DNA of 64,000 bases, from NCBI RefSeq assembly GCF_016428585.1, contig NZ_JAELVR010000002.1, forward strand, positions 186,001 through 250,000, in the 5' to 3' direction. The stretch's first letter is position 1. Each line of letters opens with the position of its first letter. This stretch comes from Sedimentitalea arenosa (GTDB taxonomy: Bacteria; Pseudomonadota; Alphaproteobacteria; Rhodobacterales; Rhodobacteraceae). The position numbers and the translations under genes are program-made. The notes under the pieces are model-generated. The model was given only the letters and a program-made list of their open reading frames with translations, had not been told where the DNA came from and made no database searches. This document shows positions 55,557 through 64,000 of this stretch, piece by piece.

Positions 55557-57035
55557 ATGTCCTTCACGCTCGCCATCGTGGGCCGCCCCAACGTGGGCAA
55601 ATCCACCCTGTTCAACCGGCTCGTCGGCAAACGCCTGGCGCTGGTCGACGACACCCCCGGCGTCACCCGCGACCTGCGCGAGGGTGCTGCGCGGCTGGGC
55701 GATCTGCGCTTCACCGTGATCGACACCGCAGGGCTCGAAGAGGCCACCGATGACAGCCTTCAGGGAAGGATGCGCCGCCTCACGGAACGCGCCGTGGACA
55801 TGGCCGATATCTGCCTCTTCATGATCGATGCGCGCACCGGCGTCACCCCGACAGACCAGACCTTTGCCGAGATCCTGCGCAAGCGCAGCGCCCATGTGAT
55901 CCTTGCCGCGAACAAGGCCGAAGGGTCCGCCGCCGACGCCGGGGTGATCGAGGCCTACGCGCTTGGCCTCGGCGAGCCGATCCGCATGTCGGCGGAACAC
56001 AACGAGGGGCTGAACGACCTTTACACGCAACTGATGCCGCTGGCCGACGAATTCGCGGACCGTGCCGAGTCGGACGCGCCCGAAACCGATGTGGATGTCG
56101 ACCTCGACGAGGACGAGGCCGAAACCGACGCCGTTCCGGTCCCGACCCGCGACAAGCCGCTTCAGGTCGCCGTGGTCGGCCGCCCCAACGCCGGCAAATC
56201 CACCCTGATCAACCGCATCCTCGGCGAAGACCGGCTGCTGACCGGCCCCGAGGCCGGCATCACCCGCGACGCGATTTCGCTCACCACCGACTGGGTCGGA
56301 CCTGACGGTGATGCGGTGCCGATGCGGATCTTCGACACCGCCGGCATGCGCCGCAAGGCCAAGGTGCAGGAAAAGCTCGAGAAACTCTCGGTCAGCGACG
56401 GCCTGCGCGCGGTCAAGTTCGCCGAGGTCGTGGTGGTTCTGCTCGATGCGGCGATTCCCTTCGAACAGCAGGATCTGCGCATCGCCGATCTGGCCGAACG
56501 CGAAGGCCGCGCGGTGGTGGTCGCGGTCAACAAATGGGACATCGAAGAGGACAAGCAGGCCAAGCTGCGCGACCTGCGCGAAAGCTTCGAACGGCTCCTG
56601 CCGCAATTGCGCGGTGCGCCGCTGGTCACCGTCAGCGCCAAGACGGGCAGGGGGCTTGACCGGCTGCACGGCGCGATCATGCGCGCTCACGCGGTCTGGA
56701 ACCGCCGCGTGCCCACGGCGGCGCTGAACCGCTGGCTGTCGGGCATGCTGGAACAGCACCCGCCGCCGGCGCCACAGGGCAAGCGGATCAAGCTGCGCTA
56801 CATGACCCAGGCCAAGACCCGTCCGCCGGGTTTTGTCGTGATGTGCAGCCACCCCGACAAGATGCCAGCCAGCTATTCGCGCTACCTCGTGAACGGCCTG
56901 CGCGAGGATTTCGACATGCCCGGCACCCCGATCCGCCTGCACCTGCGCAGCCAGAACGATGCCAACCCCTACAAGGGGCGCAAGAAATCCGGTCCCTCCA
57001 AGCTGCGCAAGCACACGCAGGGGCGGCGGGACTGA
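55557..57035 (+). CDS. der: GTPase Der (EngA)
   Basis: 492-residue ribosome-assembly GTPase with two G domains and a KH-like C-terminal domain. First G domain: [14 protein letters not shown] (about residues 9-22), DTAG and NKAE; second: [15 protein letters not shown] (about 208-222), [10 protein letters not shown] and NKWD. An acidic linker ([14 protein letters not shown]) joins them. It acts in 50S subunit maturation. Start ATG 55557 fits the family's first residues. Confidence 0.96.
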   Translation: MSFTLAIVGRPNVGKSTLFNRLVGKRLALVDDTPGVTRDLREGAARLGDLRFTVIDTAGLEEATDDSLQGRMRRLTERAVDMADICLFMIDARTGVTPTDQTFAEILRKRSAHVILAANKAEGSAADAGVIEAYALGLGEPIRMSAEHNEGLNDLYTQLMPLADEFADRAESDAPETDVDVDLDEDEAETDAVPVPTRDKPLQVAVVGRPNAGKSTLINRILGEDRLLTGPEAGITRDAISLTTDWVGPDGDAVPMRIFDTAGMRRKAKVQEKLEKLSVSDGLRAVKFAEVVVVLLDAAIPFEQQDLRIADLAEREGRAVVVAVNKWDIEEDKQAKLRDLRESFERLLPQLRGAPLVTVSAKTGRGLDRLHGAIMRAHAVWNRRVPTAALNRWLSGMLEQHPPPAPQGKRIKLRYMTQAKTRPPGFVVMCSHPDKMPASYSRYLVNGLREDFDMPGTPIRLHLRSQNDANPYKGRKKSGPSKLRKHTQGRRD

Positions 57036-57105
57036 CGCGCTCTGCGGATTGTCGGGACTCCTGCGCCATGCTATCCTGCGGGCATTTCAGGAAGGTCTTT
57101 CAATC

Positions 57106-58245
57106 ATGAAGCGCATCGCGATCTTTTGCGACGGGACGTGGAATTCTCCCACGATTCCCCAACCCACCCATGTGCGTCACCTGGCCGAGGCCGTCGACCA
57201 GGGCCCCGACCAGTTGGCGCTCTACCTGCCCGGTATCGGCACCACCTTGCAGAACGCGGGCTTTTTCGGCGGGATGCTCAACAAGATCGGGGGCGGCGCC
57301 TTCGGTTGGGGGCTGAACGAGAAGATCAAGGCGGCCTACGCGGCGCTTGCCCGCGCCTATGCGCCGGGGGACGAGATCATGATCTTCGGCTTCTCGCGCG
57401 GCGCCTACACCGCGCGTTCGCTTGCGGGCATGATCCGCAAATGCGGCTTCCCCAACGTTCTGACCCCGCAGGCGATGAACGCGGCTTTCCGCCTCTACCG
57501 CCTCGGCGGTCCCGAGAACGCTCCCGACACGCCGCACATCATGGCGCAGCGCGCGGCGTTGTCGCCGCGCTTCGCGACCTCGCAGAAGGACCTCGACAGC
57601 CGCGACGGCCCGGCGGACCTGGTCAAGATCACCTACATGGGCATCTGGGACACCGTCGGTGCGTTGGGATTGCCGGTGGCGCTGTTCGGGCCTGTGGCGC
57701 AGCTTTGGAATCACCGGCACGCCTTTCATGATACCGAACTGTCGAGCCTGGTGCAGAGCGCCCGCCACGCGGTCGCGATCGACGAGATGCGCGCGATGTA
57801 CGAAGTCACGCCCTGGAGCAATCTCGACGCCACCCGCGATGCCTCGGGCAAGGTGATCGGTCCGGGGCTGAACCGGGGCGACACGTCGCCCGACCGGCCC
57901 TACCAACAGGTCTGGTTCGCGGGCGATCATTCCATGGTCGGGGGCACCGGCCGCGTGCGCGGGCTGACCGCCATCACGCTGGCCTGGATCGCGGAAGGCG
58001 CCCAGAAGGCCGGGCTGCGTCTGCGCGAGGACCGGCCGCTGCTGGACGCCGCGCCCGATCCGCTCTGCCCCGGGGCCGAACAGCACGATCGCGACGCGAT
58101 CCGCTCACTCGCCCCGGACCTGCTGCGCCGCCGTCCGCTGCTCTATGCCGAGGCGGACATCTCGCCGACGGTTCGCGAACGGATCCGCGGCGTGCCGTCC
58201 TATCGCCCCGAGAACCTGCGCACGCATCTGCCCGATCTGTTCTGA
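57106..58245 (+). CDS. DUF2235 alpha/beta-hydrolase protein
   Basis: 379 residues. The start IAIFCDGTWN is the DUF2235 hallmark, and GFSRGAYTARSLAGMI (about residues 103-118) is the nucleophile elbow with Ser in GFSRG. The block YMGIWDTVGALG and GDHSMVGGTG may carry the Asp and His of a catalytic triad. The family includes phospholipase effectors of type VI secretion, but no such genes are nearby, so the role is open. GGAAGG lies ten bases before the ATG. Confidence 0.85.
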   Translation: MKRIAIFCDGTWNSPTIPQPTHVRHLAEAVDQGPDQLALYLPGIGTTLQNAGFFGGMLNKIGGGAFGWGLNEKIKAAYAALARAYAPGDEIMIFGFSRGAYTARSLAGMIRKCGFPNVLTPQAMNAAFRLYRLGGPENAPDTPHIMAQRAALSPRFATSQKDLDSRDGPADLVKITYMGIWDTVGALGLPVALFGPVAQLWNHRHAFHDTELSSLVQSARHAVAIDEMRAMYEVTPWSNLDATRDASGKVIGPGLNRGDTSPDRPYQQVWFAGDHSMVGGTGRVRGLTAITLAWIAEGAQKAGLRLREDRPLLDAAPDPLCPGAEQHDRDAIRSLAPDLLRRRPLLYAEADISPTVRERIRGVPSYRPENLRTHLPDLF

Positions 58246-58449
58246 CGGTCGCTTCTGCCGGCCCTCGTGGCTGCTCTGCCTCTCTGCGGGTCGAAACAGC
58301 CTCGCCAAAGGCCTCGTGACGGCGCAGTGCCGCGCAATGACGCACGGTTGTGCGGCGACAGTTGAAATCCGCCGTGTTATTTGTCAGTGACTTGGGCATA
58401 TCACGGCTTATCTCAGGGCATATCCTGACTCCACCGACGAGGCATAGCG
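58246..58449. other. Intergenic region before the desaturase
   Basis: About 200 bases with no supported gene; the promoter of the desaturase is expected here but no clear box pair is identified. Confidence 0.4.
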
Positions 58450-59436
58450 ATGAACGTGCGGGATCATACGCGACAATTCTGCGACAAGGACAACAGGCTG
58501 GCCAGCCTGAGCTTTTTCGGCACCTTCGCGGTGTATTTCACCTCGCTCTGGCTCGCGATTTCGCTGTCCCAACCGTGGCTGGTCCTGCCTGCGATGATCG
58601 TGCACGCGTTCTCGGCGGTGCGGCTCTACGTGTTGCAGCATGACACCGGCCACCATTCCCTGTTCGAGACCCGCACCCAGAACGAACTGGCCGGTCATGC
58701 GCTGTCGCCCTTCACCTTCGCTCCTTTCGAGGTGATGAAGCAGAACCACAACCTGCACCATGCCGGCGTCGGCAACCTGGATCATCGCGAAACCGGCGAG
58801 ATCCACACCATGACCCTGCGCGAATGGAACGAGGCGGGGGTCTGGACGCGCCTGCAATACAGGCTTTACCGTAATCCTTTCATTCTGGTGCCTCTTGGCG
58901 CGTTCTTCACCTATTTCATCCGCTACCGCTGGCCCAAGAACACGCTGCGGTTCGGCTGGAAAGGGGTGGTGCTGCACAATATCGCGGTGCTGGCCTGGGT
59001 CGGGTTGATCTTTGGTCTGGCCGGATGGCACGGGCTGCTGATCTATTTCGCGGCCTCGATGATGGGCGGCATGCTCGGTGTCTTCCTTGTCTACCTGCAG
59101 CACAATTTCGAAGACACCTACTGGGACCGCCGCCCCGATCTCGACCCGCAACTGGCCGCGATCCAGGGCGCCTCCTGTCTCGATTTCGGCGCCTGGTTCG
59201 ATCATGCGGTGGCCTGCATCACGCTGCACGACATCCACCACCTGAATTCACGGGTTCCGTCCTACCGCCTGCGCGCCTGCCACTACAGCCTGCCCGAGGA
59301 CATCGCGCCGCGCCGCATCAAGTTCCCCGAGGCAGTGGCGGCGCTCAGCCTCAAGCTCTGGGACGAGGATGCGGGCCGGCTGGTGCCGTTCCCGAAGGCG
59401 TCCGCAACGCGGGCGCAGGCCGAAGCGACCGGCTAG
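58450..59436 (+). CDS. Fatty acid desaturase
   Basis: 328-residue membrane protein with four or more transmembrane segments and the three histidine boxes of membrane desaturases: HDTGHH (about residues 59-64), HNLHHAG (about 97-103) and HDIHHLN (near 260). These bind a di-iron centre that introduces a double bond into fatty acyl chains. Acyl substrate and position cannot be read from the sequence. Confidence 0.88.
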   Translation: MNVRDHTRQFCDKDNRLASLSFFGTFAVYFTSLWLAISLSQPWLVLPAMIVHAFSAVRLYVLQHDTGHHSLFETRTQNELAGHALSPFTFAPFEVMKQNHNLHHAGVGNLDHRETGEIHTMTLREWNEAGVWTRLQYRLYRNPFILVPLGAFFTYFIRYRWPKNTLRFGWKGVVLHNIAVLAWVGLIFGLAGWHGLLIYFAASMMGGMLGVFLVYLQHNFEDTYWDRRPDLDPQLAAIQGASCLDFGAWFDHAVACITLHDIHHLNSRVPSYRLRACHYSLPEDIAPRRIKFPEAVAALSLKLWDEDAGRLVPFPKASATRAQAEATG

Positions 59437-60140
59437 CGCCGTGCCAGCGCGGCGATCGCGATGATCGCCGCCGCCGCTCCGGCCAGCACCAGCACGGTCA
59501 GCGACTGCGTCAGGTTCGCCACCACCACGGCCACCAGTGCCCAAACCAGCGCAACCGCGTATTCGGCGATATCAGGCACCCGGCGCAGCACGAACAGCCC
59601 GATCCCCAGCGCGATGAGCAGCGCGATCACCGCCGCAGGCACCTGTCCGCTCAGCCCGTAGCCCGCCAGCACCAGCCCGATCGACACCGAACTGGCCGCG
59701 GTCAGCCACCCGGCATAGAGCGCGACCGGCGCGCGCCCCCACCAGCGGTCCAGCACCGGGGCGGCGCGCAGCGCCATCAGCGCGGCGACCAGCATCGCCC
59801 AGATCAGCACCGTCGCGCCCAGCGGGCTGATCAGCGCCACCGGCAGCCAGGCGGCGCCCAGACCCATCGACAGGGCCAGCGGACCGCGCATCGGCTGCCA
59901 GTCGACAGCGTCCGCGCGCAAAAACAGCCCGAACAGCGCCCCGGCCAGCAACCAGGCATAGATCACGCCCCAGATCGCAAAGGCATAGCCCGCCGGCTGC
60001 ACGGGGGGATCGTCCTGCGGCACCGGGAACTGGTTTGGCTCGAACCCGCCGAAACCGGGCACCAGAAACGGCGATGCGACGAAGGCCAGCGCCGCGAGCA
60101 GAACCACCACCGCCATGAACGGAGAAGGATGGCCCCTCAT
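59433..60140 (-). CDS. TspO/MBR-like tryptophan-rich membrane protein
   Basis: 235-residue protein with about seven hydrophobic segments. The motif [16 protein letters not shown] (about residues 49-64) is shared by the tryptophan-rich sensory/TspO-like group. It is longer than classic TspO (about 160 residues). Its start overlaps the serS stop by four bases, so it is in an operon with serS, and its 3' end overlaps the desaturase by four bases. The role is unknown. Confidence 0.6.
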   Translation of the reverse strand: MRGHPSPFMAVVVLLAALAFVASPFLVPGFGGFEPNQFPVPQDDPPVQPAGYAFAIWGVIYAWLLAGALFGLFLRADAVDWQPMRGPLALSMGLGAAWLPVALISPLGATVLIWAMLVAALMALRAAPVLDRWWGRAPVALYAGWLTAASSVSIGLVLAGYGLSGQVPAAVIALLIALGIGLFVLRRVPDIAEYAVALVWALVAVVVANLTQSLTVLVLAGAAAAIIAIAALARR

Positions 60141-61429
60141 GACAGCACGCCGTCTGATGTCAGGGTCAACTTGCCGCCCAGGTAGGGGGCCAGCACCTCG
60201 GGCAGGGTGACCGACCCATCCGCCTGCTGGCCGTTCTCCAGCACCGCGATCAGGCAGCGCCCCACGGCGAGTCCCGACCCGTTCAGCGTGTGCACGAATT
60301 CGGGCTTGCCACCGCCGTCCGGACGGAAGCGCGCGTTCATCCGCCGGGCCTGGAAATCGCCCGTCGTGCTGACCGAGGAAATTTCGCGATAGGCGTTCTG
60401 CCCCGGCAGCCAGGCCTCGATGTCATAGGTGCGCCGCGCCCCGAAGCCCATGTCGCCGGTGCAGAGGATCACCGTGCGATAGGGCACGCCCAGCCGCTCC
60501 AGCAGGTCCTCGGCACAGCGCAGCATCCGCTTCTGTTCCGCGTCGCTCTCGCCGGGGTGGGTGATGCTGACCATCTCGACCTTCTCGAACTGATGCTGGC
60601 GCAACATGCCCGAGGTGTCCTTGCCGGCACTTCCCGCCTCGCTGCGGAAACACAGCGTATGCGCGGTCAGGCGGATCGGCAGGTCGGCGGCGTCGAGGAT
60701 CTCGCCCGCCACCGAATAGGTCAGCGGCACTTCCGAGGTTGGCACCAGCCACCAGTCATTGGTGGTCTGATAACTGTCCTCGCCGAATTTCGGCAGCTTG
60801 TCGGTGCCATACATCGCCTCGTCACGCACCAGCACCGGCGGGTTGACCTCGACCAGCCCGTTCTCGTCCACGTGGGTGTCGATCATGAACTGCGCCAGCG
60901 CCCGGTGGATGCGCGCGACCGCCCCTTTCAGCACCACGAAGCGGCTGCCGCTGATCTTGGCTCCCATCTCGAAATCCATCGCGCTGGCGACACCGGCGAT
61001 CTCGAAATGCTCTTTCGGGCTGAACTCGAAATCGCGCGGCGTGCCCCAGCGGTTGACCTCGACATTGTCGTTCTCGTCCGCCCCGTCGGGCACGTTCTCC
61101 GCCGGCGCATTGGCGATCCGCGCCAGCATGTCGATCAGCTTCGCGTCCAGATCCTTGGCCTCCGCCTGCATCGCGGCGACCTCGGCCTTCTTCTCGGACA
61201 CGAGCGTGCGCAGACGTTCGAATTCCGCGTCATCGCCCTTGGCCTTGGCCGCGCCGACGGCCTTGCTGGCCTTGTTCTGCTCGGCCTGCGCCGCCTCGCT
61301 GGCGGCGATCCGTTCCCGGCGCGCGGCATCCAGCGCCAGCACCTGTGCGGCCATCGGCGCATCGCCCCGCCGCGCCAGTGCCGCGTCGAATGCGTCCGGG
61401 TTGTCACGAATGGCGCGAATGTCATGCAT
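60137..61429 (-). CDS. serS: Seryl-tRNA synthetase
   Basis: 430-residue class II synthetase that charges tRNA-Ser. An N-terminal coiled coil (about residues 28-100) contacts the tRNA long arm. Motif 2 is [20 protein letters not shown] and motif 3 is [20 protein letters not shown] in between is the serine-binding TxE motif. Length is normal. It is followed by an overlapping membrane protein gene. Confidence 0.96.
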   Translation of the reverse strand: MHDIRAIRDNPDAFDAALARRGDAPMAAQVLALDAARRERIAASEAAQAEQNKASKAVGAAKAKGDDAEFERLRTLVSEKKAEVAAMQAEAKDLDAKLIDMLARIANAPAENVPDGADENDNVEVNRWGTPRDFEFSPKEHFEIAGVASAMDFEMGAKISGSRFVVLKGAVARIHRALAQFMIDTHVDENGLVEVNPPVLVRDEAMYGTDKLPKFGEDSYQTTNDWWLVPTSEVPLTYSVAGEILDAADLPIRLTAHTLCFRSEAGSAGKDTSGMLRQHQFEKVEMVSITHPGESDAEQKRMLRCAEDLLERLGVPYRTVILCTGDMGFGARRTYDIEAWLPGQNAYREISSVSTTGDFQARRMNARFRPDGGGKPEFVHTLNGSGLAVGRCLIAVLENGQQADGSVTLPEVLAPYLGGKLTLTSDGVLS

Positions 61430-61524
61430 GGGGATCGTCCTTGATATCCGAGTCGGTTTGGCGCGTTATGCCTCATGTGCAACCGCAAGGGTAGGGGAGC
61501 GTGCCACAGTGCCGGACATGGCTT

Positions 61525-62607
61525 TCACCAAGTCTTCTGGTTCTCGGGATCAAAGCCGATCCGTTTCTGGAAGGCCCGCCATTCGGTGACAAAACTGCGC
61601 CCCTCCAGCAGGCTCTGCTTGGGCCGCAGAGACTTTGGGACCGTCACCGTCTGATCGAAGAACGCCTCGCTCGCCTGTGCCTCGCTGATCGGCGGCATGT
61701 CGTCGTGGAATTCGCGCAGGGCTGCGCCTTTCAGCTTGGCGGTATCGAAATAGGTTGCCCCGGTCAAACGCGTGCCGATCATGAATGCGCCCCGCAACCC
61801 TGTCTTGAACAGGATTGCGCCGCTCAGATCGGTCTGGTCGAGCGTCGCGGTATCGGCGCGGGCGGCATTCAGGTCCGCGCCGCGGAAACTCAGATGCGAC
61901 AGATCGCACCCGACGAGGTTCGCCCCTTTCAGGTCGATTTTCACCGCCTCCGGGTCCACTCCGTCGATCAGTTGCATTTGCCCGATGGACCGAGCTGCCG
62001 CCCTCATGTCGGCGCGGGGATGCTCCTCGTGACCGGGATAGATCCCGGCCGACAGGTGACGCAGATACACGCAGAGCAACCGGGCGATCCGAGGCGCTTC
62101 GTCCGGGCGTTCCTGCGCAAGCGCCTCCAGCCGGTCGATGGCCGTGACCCGTCGCACGATATCGTCTTCGATGAACCCCAGTTCCTCGGCATCGCCCAAC
62201 TTCTTCTTGCGCCGGATCTCGCGCCGCGCATGCAGGTCGTCGGCAGCCGCCTTCAGCTTGTCGTTGAACAGCGCCTGCTCCGCCACGTCGGCCTGTTTCT
62301 GCGCCACCAGCGTGCGCCAGATCAGGAACGGCACGCCCAGCACCGCCGCAAGCACCAGCCCCGCGTTGCGCAGCGCCGTCGCGTCCGGATCGTCGCTCAT
62401 CGATGCGGCGAAGAATTCGACCACGACCACCACCAGCAACACCGTGACGGCGACCCCGAAGAGGATCGACACCAGGGGACCGAGCCAGGACACACGACGC
62501 AACTCGCCCGGCGACCGCAGCCCCAGCCAGTCCATCAGATCGGATCTGTTTCGCTTCAAGACATGCGCCCCCGTGTCGTCCTCCGACGGCCCGAGAATGA
62601 CGCCCAT
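61525..62607 (-). CDS. Membrane-anchored pentapeptide repeat protein
   Basis: About 360 residues from ATG 62607; starts further upstream (for example 62652) are possible. Two transmembrane segments (WLGPLVSILFGVAVTVLLVVV, about residues 37-57, and ALRNAGLVLAAVLGVPFLIW, about 73-92) precede a helical segment, then pentapeptide repeats (LKGANLVGCDLSHLSFRGAD, and LSGAILFKTGLRGAFMIG) at about 235-310. Such repeats form a right-handed beta helix. No function assigned. Confidence 0.8.
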   Translation of the reverse strand: MGVILGPSEDDTGAHVLKRNRSDLMDWLGLRSPGELRRVSWLGPLVSILFGVAVTVLLVVVVVEFFAASMSDDPDATALRNAGLVLAAVLGVPFLIWRTLVAQKQADVAEQALFNDKLKAAADDLHARREIRRKKKLGDAEELGFIEDDIVRRVTAIDRLEALAQERPDEAPRIARLLCVYLRHLSAGIYPGHEEHPRADMRAAARSIGQMQLIDGVDPEAVKIDLKGANLVGCDLSHLSFRGADLNAARADTATLDQTDLSGAILFKTGLRGAFMIGTRLTGATYFDTAKLKGAALREFHDDMPPISEAQASEAFFDQTVTVPKSLRPKQSLLEGRSFVTEWRAFQKRIGFDPENQKTW

Positions 62608-62809
62608 TCGCGGTGCTGCCAAGACCCGCACCCGGCTCCGGAGCCACCGCATGGAGCTGCAAGTGCGTATGTACGCGGTATGCACGCAATATGCATGCTC
62701 TGCATACGCGGTTTTGCTGCTCGCGCCGCCTTGCAAAGCCCCCGCTCTGCGCATAGGTTCCGCCAAAATCGCGGGCCGGGGTCCGCCAGTCAACCAAAAG
62801 GAACATCTC

Positions 62810-63094
62810 ATGGATGGTGGCGCTTTCGCCCAGTTTCTCCCGCTGATCCTGATCTTCGCGATCATGTATTTCCTGCTGATCCGTCCGCAGCAGAAAAAGC
62901 TCAAGGAGCATCAGGCGATGGTCGCGGCGCTGCGCCGCGGTGACCAGGTGGTGACGCAAGGCGGACTGATCGGCAAGGTCGTGAAGGTCAAGGACGACAA
63001 CGAGGTCGAGGTCGAACTGGCCGAAGGCGTCAAGGTGCGGGTGGTCAAGTCGACCATCGCGAACGTCATGAGCAAGACCGAACCGGCGAATTAA
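62810..63094 (+). CDS. yajC: Preprotein translocase subunit YajC
   Basis: 94-residue single-pass membrane protein. The transmembrane segment and signature are FLPLILIFAIMYFLLIRPQQKK, with GDQVVTQGGLIGKVVKV following. It associates with SecDF to aid protein export. AAAGGA lies eight bases before the ATG, and secD follows 33 bases after the stop. Confidence 0.94.
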   Translation: MDGGAFAQFLPLILIFAIMYFLLIRPQQKKLKEHQAMVAALRRGDQVVTQGGLIGKVVKVKDDNEVEVELAEGVKVRVVKSTIANVMSKTEPAN

Positions 63095-63096
63095 CT

Positions 63097-63123
63097 CTGC
63101 CTTTCAAGCCGTTCGAAAGGCAG
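63097..63123 (+). promoter_or_regulatory. Hairpin covering the secD ribosome-binding site
   Basis: CTGCCTTTC (63097-63105) and its exact reverse complement GAAAGGCAG (63115-63123) surround a 9-base loop. The right arm contains the AAGG/GCAGG bases just before the secD ATG at 63128, so the fold could hide the ribosome site. No T tract, so it is not a terminator. Confidence 0.55.
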
Positions 63124-63127
63124 GAAA

Positions 63128-64000
63128 ATGCTGCAAATCGACCCCTGGAAACGCGTTCTGATCTGGCTGACCTGCGCGGCCGGTGTCTGGTTGGCGCTGC
63201 CCAACGCGTTCTACACGCAGGTGGAGCGGCACAACGATGCCGCCGCCGCCATCGAGATGTCCGGCGCGACACCGGAACTGGAACAGCAGCTCTCCGGATG
63301 GCCCGAGTGGATGCCGTCGGCGCTGGTCAACCTTGGTCTCGATCTGCGCGGCGGCGCGCATCTTCTGGCCGAGGTGCAAGTCGCGGACGTCTATGCCAGC
63401 CGGATGCAGGCGATGTGGCCCGAAATCCGCGACGCGCTGCGCCCCGAACGTGCGACCGTTGGAACGATCCGTCTGCAACCCTCTGATCCGCAAGAGATTC
63501 GTGTCAAGATCAGCCAGCCCGAAGGCATGCAGCGCGCGCTCGAAGTGGTGCGTGAACTGGCCCGCCCGATCCAGACCCTGACCGGAGTCGGTGGCACAGA
63601 TATCGACGTGCGCGGCGAGGGTGACACCCTGATCGTGACCCTGTCGGAAGCCGAGAAGCTCGCCAGCGACGACCGTACGGTACGCCAGTCACTCGAGATC
63701 ATCCGCCGCCGCATCGACGAGGTCGGCACCCGCGAGCCGACGATACAGCGGCAGGGCACCGACCGCATCCTGATCCAGGTGCCCGGCATCGGCAGCGCCA
63801 CCGAGCTGAAGGAAATCATCGGCACCACCGCGCAACTGACCTTCAACCCCGTGGTTTCGCGGGGCAGCGATCCGGAGGCGAACCCGGGCGTCGGCAACAA
63901 GATCGTGCCCGCGCTCGACGAGCAGGGCGTTTACTACACGCTTGAAGCCGCTCCGGTGGTGACCGGCGAGGAACTGGTCGATGCGCAACCCGCTTATGAC
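63128..64000 (+). CDS. secD: Protein translocase subunit SecD, N-terminal part (3' end outside window)
   Basis: 291 codons are visible and the frame is open at the window end. The first membrane segment is VLIWLTCAAGVWLALPNAF (about residues 10-28), and the hallmark VNLGLDLRGGAHLLAEV (about 67-83) follows. Later REPTIQRQGTDRILIQVPG belongs to the periplasmic P1 domain. SecD pulls exported proteins from the Sec channel with SecF, whose gene is expected next. An AGGCAGG lies directly upstream. Confidence 0.95.
   Translation, partial: MLQIDPWKRVLIWLTCAAGVWLALPNAFYTQVERHNDAAAAIEMSGATPELEQQLSGWPEWMPSALVNLGLDLRGGAHLLAEVQVADVYASRMQAMWPEIRDALRPERATVGTIRLQPSDPQEIRVKISQPEGMQRALEVVRELARPIQTLTGVGGTDIDVRGEGDTLIVTLSEAEKLASDDRTVRQSLEIIRRRIDEVGTREPTIQRQGTDRILIQVPGIGSATELKEIIGTTAQLTFNPVVSRGSDPEANPGVGNKIVPALDEQGVYYTLEAAPVVTGEELVDAQPAYD

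Overview
The window reads as chromosomal DNA of a GC-rich alphaproteobacterium, most likely a roseobacter-group member of the Rhodobacterales. The basis is gene content and order: a SufD-SufS suf operon tail, a zur-znuCB/znuA zinc locus, an smoEFGK-smoS-mtlK polyol operon, a complete soxBDAG sarcosine oxidase operon, and yajC-secD. No species can be named from the sequence alone. Coding density is high, most operons have 4-base ATGA overlaps, and only 23.6-29.8 kb looks foreign (visibly AT-richer, with broken genes and unknown proteins).

Layout. 0-2.7 kb: end of the suf operon (sufD, two Yip1-like membrane proteins, sufS), then tRNA-Arg(CCG). 3.1-6.2 kb: zinc uptake, with zur-znuC-znuB on the minus strand and znuA divergent, and a Zur-box-like site between them. 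6.4-15.3 kb: a ROK regulator and fructokinase, then gap-zwf-edd-eda-pgi, a nearly complete Entner-Doudoroff set lacking pgl. 15.4-23.6 kb: a LacI regulator and the sorbitol/mannitol ABC transporter, two polyol dehydrogenases and a P-loop kinase. Together 6.4-23.6 kb forms a logical pathway: sorbitol or mannitol is imported, oxidised to fructose, phosphorylated, isomerised and broken down to pyruvate and glyceraldehyde 3-phosphate.

23.8-29.9 kb: a small, decayed genomic island inserted into the 5' end of dusA. The old dusA start codons are stranded at 23827-23883, and the rest of dusA with a new start is 6 kb away at 29796. The island holds a nonsense-mutated IS6-type transposase piece, the first 32 codons of a ParB-like plasmid protein, and three uncharacterised genes: a lipase-fold protein without its nucleophile, an unknown charged protein with internal repeats, and a large secreted MACPF (perforin-like) protein. 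This is the most interesting part of the window.

30-64 kb: core genome. dusA; a frameshifted dioxygenase-like gene; ccmI-ruvX-DUF1289; soxB, a small membrane protein, a TfoX-like protein and soxD-A-G; FkbM methyltransferase; sodB; TPR protein; rarD-like; LOG-family protein; LysM protein; Atm1-like ABC exporter; an RND efflux pair; a TPR/membrane protein and a PQQ-propeller lipoprotein (BamB-like) followed by der; a DUF2235 hydrolase; fatty acid desaturase; serS; a pentapeptide protein; yajC and the start of secD.
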